Below, piece by piece: positions 1 to 5,483 of a DNA stretch of 12,057 bases. The notes under the pieces were generated by a model. That model saw nothing but the letters and a program-made list of their open reading frames with translations, was not told where the DNA came from and ran no database searches. The stretch covers positions 1 through 12,057 of the forward strand of contig CAYRMJ010000042.1 in assembly GCA_964425415.1 (NCBI GenBank), written 5' to 3'. Source of the DNA: JAADDK01 sp964425415 (GTDB lineage Archaea; Thermoplasmatota; Thermoplasmata; Thermoplasmatales; Aciduliprofundaceae). The translations under genes and the position numbers were made by a program. Within the stretch, counting starts at the first letter, position 1; each line of letters opens with the position of its first letter.

Positions 1-197
1 CCGCCCCATATTCCACCGCCCAATGAAAGTCGGCGGTCAATCAATAGAGTCTTGAACCCATTAACTCCTAGCTTATAAGCCGCATAGAGACCCGAAGGTC
101 CTCCACCAACCACCACCGCATCCACAGACAAAGAATCCTTCAAAACGCGGAAGTATTCGTCAATTATAATCTCTGATATGCGAGTTTCAAGGTCCAT
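1..197 (-). CDS. thi4: Thi4-family thiazole synthase, N-terminal part (cut by window edge)
   Basis: The visible 65 residues carry the Thi4 signature. An N-terminal helix (residues 1-20, containing ISEIIIDEYF) is followed by the dinucleotide-binding strand-turn-helix VVVGGGPSGLYAAY at about residues 28-41, then a run ending LSLGGGIWG. The GGGIWG segment after the Rossmann motif is characteristic of Thi4 rather than other flavoproteins. In anaerobic archaea this family makes the thiazole half of thiamin from NAD, glycine and sulfide with Fe(II); yeast Thi4 instead uses a suicide cysteine. The residue that separates the two types lies beyond the window edge. The ATG at 197 is chosen because a TATA box lies 29 bases upstream (leaderless) and homologues start at this point. 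An ATG at 207 is out of frame. It is transcribed divergently from the feo operon. Confidence 0.9.
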   Translation of the reverse strand, partial: MDLETRISEIIIDEYFRVLKDSLSVDAVVVGGGPSGLYAAYKLGVNGFKTLLIDRRLSLGGGIWG

Positions 198-218
198 GCG
201 GGGCCATGTCCCTGAGGG

Positions 219-227
219 ATATATTAT
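219..227 (-). promoter_or_regulatory. TATA box of the thi4 gene
   Basis: Read on the minus strand this is TAATATAT, beginning at 226. That is 29 bases from the ATG at 197, which predicts an mRNA with no or almost no leader. The spacing matches the other promoters in this window. Confidence 0.6.
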
Positions 228-238
228 TTTCTCATATA

Positions 239-254
239 TTTAGGTATGCCTAAA
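239..254. promoter_or_regulatory. DtxR/IdeR/MDR1-like operator between thi4 and feoA
   Basis: TTTAGGTATGCCTAAA is a perfect 6-base inverted repeat (TTTAGG/CCTAAA) around TATG. Its inner 14 bases match the DtxR consensus core TTAGGTTAGCCTAA at 12 of 14 positions. It lies 12 bases from the thi4 TATA box and 13 bases from the feoA TATA box, so one bound metalloregulator could act on both promoters. That it binds an iron-sensing DtxR-family repressor is inferred from the motif and the neighbouring iron-uptake genes; no regulator gene lies in the window. Confidence 0.7.
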
Positions 255-257
255 ATA

Positions 258-273
258 TTTAGATAAGTTTAAA
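258..273. promoter_or_regulatory. Possible second, degenerate operator copy over the feoA core promoter
   Basis: TTTAGATAAGTTTAAA matches the palindrome at 239-254 in 12 of 16 positions and is spaced 19 bases from it, centre to centre. It covers the region just before and into the feoA TATA box, where a bound repressor would block TBP/TFB. The right half is poor and AT-rich, so chance similarity is possible. Confidence 0.35.
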
Positions 274-276
274 TAC
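267..276 (+). promoter_or_regulatory. TATA box of the feo operon
   Basis: GTTTAAATAC starts 29-30 bases before the ATG at 297. Transcription would therefore begin at or next to the start codon, giving a leaderless message. No ribosome binding site is visible between the TATA box and the ATG. Confidence 0.65.
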
Positions 277-296
277 AGTTTTGCAATTCACAACTG

Positions 297-728
297 ATGC
301 GCTTATCTGAGCTCAAGCCGGGCGAGTACGGAATAGTTAAGGAGATACATGGAAGTGGAGTTTTGCACAGAAGACTGCTATCCATGGGCCTGCTTCCCGG
401 CTCGGTCATCAGGATGGTGCGGGCTGCGCCGTTTGGAGATCCGGTTGAGTATGAAATAAGGGGTTTCTTCATCTCACTACGAAAGAATGAAGCGTCCTAC
501 GTGGAGATTGACAAAATCGTACCTCTATATCTGATTCCCGACAACACGGAGGTGAGGGTGGTTTTCATAGATGGTGGTGTGGGATTCATAAAGAACATGA
601 GCGCAATGGGCATATCTCCGGGCAAGAGCATAAAGGTCATAAAGAGATGCTGCCCCATGCAGGTTCTCACTGATGCAGGAATGCAGAACATCGGCAGGGG
701 CATGGCATTCAGAGTTTTTGTGAGGTGA
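297..728 (+). CDS. feoA: Tandem FeoA-domain protein
   Basis: This 143-residue protein consists of two FeoA-type SH3-like barrels. Domain one spans about residues 1-75 and contains LSMGLLPGS (28-36) and YEIRGFFISLRK (52-63). Domain two spans about 78-143 and repeats the hallmark as SAMGISPGK (102-110), with a CC pair at 118-119. Usual stand-alone FeoA proteins are about 75-85 residues, so this is a duplication or fusion. FeoA is a cytosolic partner of the FeoB Fe(II) transporter. The ATG at 297 is supported by the leaderless TATA box. The gene ends six bases before feoB, and its stop codon lies inside the feoB ribosome binding site, so the two are surely co-transcribed and probably translationally coupled. 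Confidence 0.9.
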   Translation: MRLSELKPGEYGIVKEIHGSGVLHRRLLSMGLLPGSVIRMVRAAPFGDPVEYEIRGFFISLRKNEASYVEIDKIVPLYLIPDNTEVRVVFIDGGVGFIKNMSAMGISPGKSIKVIKRCCPMQVLTDAGMQNIGRGMAFRVFVR

Positions 729-729
729 G
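721..729 (+). promoter_or_regulatory. Ribosome binding site of feoB
   Basis: TGAGGTGAG overlaps the feoA stop codon and lies about 5 bases before the ATG at 735. It decides in favour of that start; the ATG at 731 is in another frame. Confidence 0.7.
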
Positions 730-734
730 CATGA

Positions 735-2729
735 ATGCTGGTTGCTCTGGCTGGAAATCCCAACACTGGAAAGAGCACCATTTTCAACGCGCTCACCGGA
801 ATGAAGCAGCATGTGGGCAACTGGCCCGGGGTCACGGTGGAGAAGAAAGAGGGTTATTTTGAGTACGAAGGCAAGAAAATAAAGGTTGTAGATCTGCCCG
901 GCACTTATTCGCTGAGCGCATATTCACTTGAAGAGCTCGTTGCGAGAAACTTTATAATTGAAGAGAAGCCAGATGTGATAGTTGATGTCATTGACTCTTC
1001 CAATCTTGAGAGAAATCTCTTTCTCCTGACTGAGCTTCTTGAGCTTCATCGTAATATTGTGGTGGCTATGAACATGTTTGATGAGGCAAAGAAAAAATAT
1101 GATATTGATGTGGATAAGATGGAGAAGCTGCTGGGCCTTCCAGTGGTGCCCACGGTGGGCATAAGGGAGGAGGGCATAGAGAATATAAAAAAAGCAATAG
1201 TGAATGGAAAATTCAGACCACGGAGAGTTGAGTATCCAGAGGACGTTGAAAAGAGAATAGCAAAGGTGGAAGAGGGAGTGAAAAAACTGGGTCTGGAGCC
1301 ATCAAGATGGTTTGCCATACGATTAATTGAGAACGATGCGGATGTTGTTAAGACCGTAGCTGATATGGGCGGAAAGAAATTGCTCCATGATGTGGAGCAC
1401 ATTCGCCATGAGATTGAAGACATATACGGTGACGATGCGGAGAGCGTAATAACTTCTTTTCGCTATTCATTTGCCCATGGGTTGTTTCACGAGGTTGCAG
1501 AGCCCATCAATGTGGGCGGAGTGACAATAACTGATATGATTGACCATGTGGTCACGCATCGCATCTTCGGTTTGCCGATATTCGCTGCGATAATGTACCT
1601 TGCATTTCAGTTTGTGTTCCTGGTTGCTGCACCATTTCAGGATGCCATAGATCTGTTATTCAACGGAAAGGACACCGCTGGGGGGCATATCAGCGGATTG
1701 GTGGACTTGTCGTATCGGTGGATGCTCAACTTCATGCCCCCATGGCTCTCCTCCTTTATAAACCACGGAATGCTTCGTGGTCTCGGTGCGGTTTTGACCT
1801 TCACACCAGTGATAATGCTCCTGTTTCTAATTCTCTCATTTCTTGAGGATTCCGGATACTTGGCGAGGGTGGCATTTTTAATGGACAGCATAATGAAGAG
1901 AATGGGTCTTGAGGGAAAGGGCGTTATACCTCTGATGCTTGGATTCGGATGCAACGTGCCCGCGGCAATGGCCACGAGAACTCTCAAAAACCAAAACGAG
2001 AGAAAATTGAGCCTTGCTCTCAATCCTCTCATTCCATGTGGCGCTAGAATTCAGGTGTTTGCATTTCTCTCTTCAATATTCTTTCCAAATGATTCTGCGC
2101 TGGTGCTGTGGAGCCTTCTTATCCTCTCAATGCTCGTGGTTTTCCTTTTAGGATTCCTGTATTCAAAGACCATATTTCGTGGCAAGACGGAGCCGTTCGT
2201 TCTTGAGCTTCCGCCTTATCGCATGCCCACTTTGAAGGGCATATCCATCCACATGTGGGAGAAGAGCGAGGGCTTTCTTAAAAAAGCAGGAACCATAATA
2301 GTTGGTGCCGCAGCCATAATATGGATATTCGCCGCTTTGCCATGGGGCGTGGAGTACGGCTCTCCTGAGAGTTACATAGGTATGTTCGCCAATTTCATAG
2401 CTCCAGCAGGCACGCTCTTCGGGTTAACACCGCAGGCCATAATTGCCCTGTTCTTCGGATTCTTCGCAAAGGAGGTGGTGATTGATGTTCTATACGTTTT
2501 ATTTGGTAGCAAAGGTGCCATACTGGCGGCCATGCGCCCCGCTCAAGCTTATTCGTTCATGCTCTTCATGCTGTTCTACACTCCCTGCGTGGCCACATTA
2601 GCGACAATATACGGAGAGACAAGGAGCAAAAAATTTGTGCTGTTCGTGATAGTTGAAGGCTTCGTTCTTGCAGCATTATCATCTGCAATCTTTTACTTTG
2701 TGGCTTCTGCACTGGGGGTGGGAGCGTGA
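735..2729 (+). CDS. feoB: Ferrous iron transporter FeoB
   Basis: This 664-residue Fe(II) transporter sits in the cytoplasmic membrane. The N-terminal GTPase has G1 GNPNTGKS (7-14), a G2 region around GVTVEKK (32-38), G3 DLPG (53-56), G4 NMFD (113-116; NxxD form) and a G5 region near VGIREEG (141-147). A helical linker follows to about residue 265, then the membrane part with two Gate repeats. Conserved pore-region cysteines appear in GFGCNVPA (Cys406) and YTPCVATL (Cys618), with FFAKEVV between them. Length and domain order are those of normal archaeal FeoB, and no key motif is missing. The stop codon overlaps the possible GTG start of the next gene, so this is a tight operon. Confidence 0.97.
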   Translation: MLVALAGNPNTGKSTIFNALTGMKQHVGNWPGVTVEKKEGYFEYEGKKIKVVDLPGTYSLSAYSLEELVARNFIIEEKPDVIVDVIDSSNLERNLFLLTELLELHRNIVVAMNMFDEAKKKYDIDVDKMEKLLGLPVVPTVGIREEGIENIKKAIVNGKFRPRRVEYPEDVEKRIAKVEEGVKKLGLEPSRWFAIRLIENDADVVKTVADMGGKKLLHDVEHIRHEIEDIYGDDAESVITSFRYSFAHGLFHEVAEPINVGGVTITDMIDHVVTHRIFGLPIFAAIMYLAFQFVFLVAAPFQDAIDLLFNGKDTAGGHISGLVDLSYRWMLNFMPPWLSSFINHGMLRGLGAVLTFTPVIMLLFLILSFLEDSGYLARVAFLMDSIMKRMGLEGKGVIPLMLGFGCNVPAAMATRTLKNQNERKLSLALNPLIPCGARIQVFAFLSSIFFPNDSALVLWSLLILSMLVVFLLGFLYSKTIFRGKTEPFVLELPPYRMPTLKGISIHMWEKSEGFLKKAGTIIVGAAAIIWIFAALPWGVEYGSPESYIGMFANFIAPAGTLFGLTPQAIIALFFGFFAKEVVIDVLYVLFGSKGAILAAMRPAQAYSFMLFMLFYTPCVATLATIYGETRSKKFVLFVIVEGFVLAALSSAIFYFVASALGVGA

Positions 2730-2731
2730 AC

Positions 2732-3298
2732 ATGGAGGATAAATTGAAACTCTCTGTTATTTACTCACTTCTCCCCGCAAGCCTCGGAGCTGCGTATGGC
2801 TTTTACTCTTTGATTGGATCTTATTGCACCAACTTATGCTGGATTGCAGGATTTCTCTCGCTCTTTGGATTGAAGTTTGTGGACAAAAAGGCAATGCAAA
2901 TCTTGGTCTTTGTATCCCTTGTGGCTCTGAGCCTGGGCGCCGCGGCAATCATCCCAGTGCTGGGCGCTTCAGGTGGAATTATGGATGCTTTCGTTGTGCT
3001 TTTATCCTCCATTTTAATGTTCAGAGGAATGAAAAACACATACCTCATGCTATACGATGGTCTATCCTTTTATCTGGTGGGTCTGTTTCTCACTCTCGCA
3101 TACGCAGTAATTCAGCTCTTCATAGTTGGAGCAGGGTACCTTGATTATCTCATCTCTTGCTTGGGTGAGTCATGCCCACCATACACCATTCCAACTTATT
3201 TCCCAGCTTTGCTATTTTTATCCACCGTTCCTGCGCTTTACCCGTACTTCCAACGCACAAAATTTAGGAGAAATGTCCATGATAAAGAAGGTTCTTGA
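2732..3298 (+). CDS. Six-helix membrane protein of the feo operon, function unknown
   Basis: I do not recognise this protein. It has about 188 residues and six predicted membrane helices (roughly 10-31, 38-51, 57-79, 85-99, 113-137 and 158-174, numbered from GTG 2726). Positive charges lie in the N-terminus, the DKK and RGMK loops and the RTKFRR tail, which puts both termini inside. That topology places two cysteine pairs, C34-x3-C38 and C145-x4-C150, in outside loops, where they could bind metal or form disulfides. The start is either ATG 2732 or GTG 2726; the latter overlaps the feoB stop. The gene overlaps the feoC-like gene downstream by 20 bases. Its place between feoB and feoC-like suggests an accessory role in Fe(II) uptake, but this is inference from position only. 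Confidence 0.85.
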   Translation: MEDKLKLSVIYSLLPASLGAAYGFYSLIGSYCTNLCWIAGFLSLFGLKFVDKKAMQILVFVSLVALSLGAAAIIPVLGASGGIMDAFVVLLSSILMFRGMKNTYLMLYDGLSFYLVGLFLTLAYAVIQLFIVGAGYLDYLISCLGESCPPYTIPTYFPALLFLSTVPALYPYFQRTKFRRNVHDKEGS

Positions 3299-3557
3299 GA
3301 GGATATGCGCCGGCTGGACCCTTGCGGAGATTTCACAGAATTTGAACATGGAGTATTCAGCTTTGATTTCAATGCTTGAGCATCTGGTCAAGCTTGGCTA
3401 TCTCACAAAGGGCACAAAAACGGATACTGGAACTTGCAAAACATGCCCTCTGAGGGAGCATTGCTCTGAGAGAAACTACACGATTTATTTTCTCACCGAT
3501 AAAGGTAGGAAAATCGCAGGTTCATGCGAGCCGCTCAGGACAGATATCTCTTCGTGA
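3279..3557 (+). CDS. feoC: FeoC-like winged-helix protein with cysteine cluster
   Basis: This 92-residue protein begins with a helix-turn-helix (about residues 12-43, WTLAEISQNLN then SALISMLEHLVKLGYL). It ends in a winged-helix strand and helix, IYFLTDKGRKIA (69-80). Between them lies C53-x2-C56-x5-C62, and further cysteines are at 10 and 83. FeoC proteins have this plan: a small winged helix whose wing carries cysteines that can hold an iron-sulfur cluster and which acts with FeoB or on transcription. The start at 3279 is preferred because AGGAG (3266-3270) lies 8 bases upstream; ATG 3273 is only 2 bases from it. The frame stays open far upstream, but that part lies inside the previous gene. 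A small Fe-S winged-helix regulator not orthologous to bacterial FeoC is the alternative. The 3' end overlaps the convergent Cas4-like gene by 36 bases. Confidence 0.8.
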   Translation: MIKKVLERICAGWTLAEISQNLNMEYSALISMLEHLVKLGYLTKGTKTDTGTCKTCPLREHCSERNYTIYFLTDKGRKIAGSCEPLRTDISS

Positions 3558-4490
3558 GCAGTGCCTGCACTTTCCGGGGCGGTGATGGTTGCGGTGCACC
3601 TCACCAGTTTTCATTGCTCTTCTCATCTCTTCAACTTTCTTAAGCATTATCTCCTTCAGGTCCTCCTCGTATTCAATTTTGAACACCTGAGGTCCGTATT
3701 TTAGCAACCCGTAGGGAGTGTGCCCGTAATTCTCCTCCACAAGCACCATGTATGCGGTGAGCTGCATGATGTGCGAGAACAGAGGACCCTTTGGAATGCG
3801 CCCTGTTTTGATTTCCACCGGCACGTATTCATCTCCTATCTTTATGAGAAGATCCGGTCTACCCCATATTCCATACCTTTCGCTCTTTAGCAGGGGCGAT
3901 TTTTCAAGGTCATCCACATATATGATTTCTCCATCCGGAAGCTGCAACTCCTTGCGAATTTCGGAGTACTTGAACTCTTTTTTTATAGCAATATAAAAGT
4001 AAAATGTGGCTAAAATGAGCCAGAGAATAGATAAAATCTCAAGAGTATAGCCGAGCTTGAAATCAGGAGCCATTATGAAACTAACTGCGAGTATGGAAAA
4101 CACCGTTGCGGCAAGAGGAAGAATGAGCATCATCTTTACAAATGTATCCTTCCACAGGAGTGCATAGCGATCCGATTTCCATAGAAAGAACATTGCTGCA
4201 GAGAGCCAGAATATAGCGATTATGTGAAATGTTATAGCCAGTGAGTACGAAGAGTAGAACATGGATATGCCCACAATGGCTACAACCGTTGCGCCCATGG
4301 CAAGATACATCACATTTCTCTCCGCATCTCGCTCTCCGTGTATCTCATGCATTCCGTCAATCGCTTTTTTGCTGAAATCTCTGTGCCTGTGCACCCCTTC
4401 AGATTCAATGTTTTTCTCCTCTCTGCTGAGCCACCAGCTCAATGGGCAGTACGAATACTTTTCAATGTCTCCCGCGGAGATGTAATCCAC
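3522..4490 (-). CDS. Cas4/DUF83-like PD-(D/E)XK nuclease with inserted membrane helices
   Basis: Numbered from GTG 4490, the protein has 322 residues. It opens with ISAGDIEKYSYC-PLSWW (Cys15), as Cas4/DUF83 proteins do. Four membrane helices follow (about 60-79, 84-104, 118-140, 148-169). The RecB-type nuclease core comes next: GRPD (Asp213), VEIKTG (Glu226, Lys228) and QLTAY (Gln243, Tyr247). It ends with C308-x2-C311-x5-C317. The four cysteines are those that hold the 4Fe-4S cluster in Cas4, and all catalytic positions are present. A TATA box 29 bases upstream supports the leaderless GTG start. The frame extends to ATG 4586, but those 32 residues do not look like the family and would cross the promoter. 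No CRISPR array or other cas gene is nearby, so a repair or DNA-processing role at the membrane is more likely than spacer acquisition. Confidence 0.85.
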   Translation of the reverse strand: MDYISAGDIEKYSYCPLSWWLSREEKNIESEGVHRHRDFSKKAIDGMHEIHGERDAERNVMYLAMGATVVAIVGISMFYSSYSLAITFHIIAIFWLSAAMFFLWKSDRYALLWKDTFVKMMLILPLAATVFSILAVSFIMAPDFKLGYTLEILSILWLILATFYFYIAIKKEFKYSEIRKELQLPDGEIIYVDDLEKSPLLKSERYGIWGRPDLLIKIGDEYVPVEIKTGRIPKGPLFSHIMQLTAYMVLVEENYGHTPYGLLKYGPQVFKIEYEEDLKEIMLKKVEEMRRAMKTGEVHRNHHRPGKCRHCSRRDICPERLA

Positions 4491-4511
4491 AGTGAAACTA
4501 TGAGAAAAAGT

Positions 4512-4520
4512 GTATATAAT
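4512..4520 (-). promoter_or_regulatory. TATA box of the Cas4-like gene
   Basis: Minus strand ATTATATAC; the TTATATAC core starts at 4519, 29 bases from GTG 4490. This fixes the start well inside the longest open frame. Confidence 0.6.
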
Positions 4521-4581
4521 CCTATCGGTGCACGGATAAAAAAGCACTGAGTATATTGAACACACGGCCACAGCATAAAAA

Positions 4582-4606
4582 TGCAAACTTTAAAATATGG
4601 TTTGCA
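4582..4606. promoter_or_regulatory. Inverted repeat enclosing a TATA box
   Basis: TGCAAAC (4582-4588) and GTTTGCA (4600-4606) are perfect 7-base inverted copies separated by 11 bases that contain the TATA box of the gene at 4619. The geometry fits an operator for a dimeric repressor that occludes TBP. No regulator is identified. Confidence 0.4.
4589..4598 (+). promoter_or_regulatory. TATA box of the DUF1616-like/pth2/DUF99 operon
   Basis: TTTAAAATAT starts 30 bases before ATG 4619, which again predicts a leaderless mRNA. It lies inside the inverted repeat 4582-4606. The divergent Cas4-like promoter is about 70 bases away. Confidence 0.65.
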
Positions 4607-4618
4607 ATTGAAGTCCGA

Positions 4619-5140
4619 ATGAGCAATGTGCTTCAAATATTAGCTGCAGTATTCGTGTTGTTCTTCCTTCCCGGATACACACTCATAAATATGCTATTTC
4701 CAAAGAGAGGTGAGTTAGACCTTGAGTACGACCAGCTTTACAGGGTAGGGTTGGGAATGGGAATGAGCATGGTGATTTCAATTCTCACTGGATACGTTTT
4801 GGGGTATTTTGCTCTACTCTACGCCATATATATATGGATTGTGCTTTTAAATCTCTCAGGGCTTTTCTTTCTCATAGGCTATCTTCGGGGTGGGTATCCT
4901 ACAATTAGAGAGTGGATTGGACTTGACGAACAGGACCCAAAGGACCAGATTGTGCTGTTGGAGAATCTTTTGAAAGAGAGAAAACTCCAAGTTAAAAAGT
5001 TGGGAGAGATTGAAAGATTGATAAGAATGAATCCAAGACTCTCAAAAAAGTACTCTGAAGAACGCAAAAAGATTCTTGAGAATATAAGAAAACTGGACGA
5101 AAGGATTGACAAGCTAAAGGGGGTATTAGATGAAGTATAA
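4619..5140 (+). CDS. DUF1616-like membrane protein with C-terminal coiled coil
   Basis: The protein has 173 residues. The N-terminus resembles the start of DUF1616 membrane proteins: a first helix (about 4-26, containing FFLPGYTLINMLFP), a short charged segment GELDLEYDQLYRVGLG, and two more helices (about 42-63 and 65-88). From about residue 115 to the end it is highly charged and leucine-rich with heptad-like spacing, so a cytosolic coiled coil is likely. It lacks the remaining helices and external domain of full DUF1616 proteins. The start at 4619 rests on the TATA box 30 bases upstream; the frame opens earlier at 4556, within the promoter. The gene overlaps pth2 by 11 bases. Function is unknown; a membrane anchor or scaffold is a guess. 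Confidence 0.8.
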   Translation: MSNVLQILAAVFVLFFLPGYTLINMLFPKRGELDLEYDQLYRVGLGMGMSMVISILTGYVLGYFALLYAIYIWIVLLNLSGLFFLIGYLRGGYPTIREWIGLDEQDPKDQIVLLENLLKERKLQVKKLGEIERLIRMNPRLSKKYSEERKKILENIRKLDERIDKLKGVLDEV

Positions 5141-5483
5141 ATTAGTGGTTGCAGTGAGAAGCGATATAAACATATCATGTGGCAAAATCGCAGTACAGGT
5201 GGCCCATGCCGCGGTGGAATGCACACTAAAATCAGAGAGAGTGAAGAATCCGTATTTGAAAGATTGGCTTAGGGAAGGACAGAAAAAGGTTGTGGTGAAG
5301 GTTAAGAGCTTAGAAGAGATATACAAGATTGAATTTGAAGCAAAAAATTTAGGTCTTGTGACGGCAACAATCAAAGATGCGGGACTAACCGAAGTGCCAC
5401 CAGGAACGGTAACATGTGTGGGCATAGGCCCAGCTCCGAATGAGATTGTGGATAAGGTTACTGGATCTCTGCCGTTGCTATGA
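5130..5483 (+). CDS. pth2: Peptidyl-tRNA hydrolase, Pth2 type
   Basis: This 117-residue protein has the archaeal/eukaryotic Pth2 fold. Pth2 cleaves the ester bond of peptidyl-tRNAs that drop off ribosomes and so recycles tRNA. Visible family marks are KLVVAVRSDI (4-13), the GK pair at 18-19 followed by VQVAHAAV (22-29), GQKKVVVK (50-57), and KDAGLTEVPPGT (82-93) leading to IGPAP (99-103). Lys19 and Asp83 fall where the family has its catalytic residues. Length is normal. The start codon lies within the end of the upstream membrane-protein gene, with an AAAGGGGG stretch just before it as ribosome binding site. The stop overlaps the next start as ATGA, so these genes are translationally coupled. 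Confidence 0.95.
   Translation: MKYKLVVAVRSDINISCGKIAVQVAHAAVECTLKSERVKNPYLKDWLREGQKKVVVKVKSLEEIYKIEFEAKNLGLVTATIKDAGLTEVPPGTVTCVGIGPAPNEIVDKVTGSLPLL

Noticed and set aside
731..733. ATG 731 as start of feoB
   Set aside because: It is out of frame with FeoB; ATG 735 is in frame, has the ribosome binding site at the right distance, and begins directly with the GTPase strand.
3126..3278. Long N-terminal extension of the FeoC-like protein starting at ATG 3126
   Set aside because: This part is read inside the six-helix membrane-protein gene in another frame, has no family resemblance, and the AGGAG site before 3279 marks the start.
3560..3573. Small inverted repeat AGTGC-CT-GCACT followed by TTT as a terminator for the feo operon
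   Set aside because: The loop would have only two bases and the stem five pairs. It lies within the codons for the conserved C-terminal cysteines of the Cas4-like protein, and archaeal terminators do not need hairpins.
3522..4490. A CRISPR-Cas locus around the Cas4-like gene
   Set aside because: No regularly spaced repeats and no cas1, cas2 or effector gene are present anywhere in the window; the gene stands alone next to iron and housekeeping genes.
4491..4586. 32-residue N-terminal extension of the Cas4-like protein from ATG 4586
   Set aside because: It would run through the gene's own TATA box at 4512-4520, and Cas4/DUF83 proteins begin close to the ISAGDIEKY segment.
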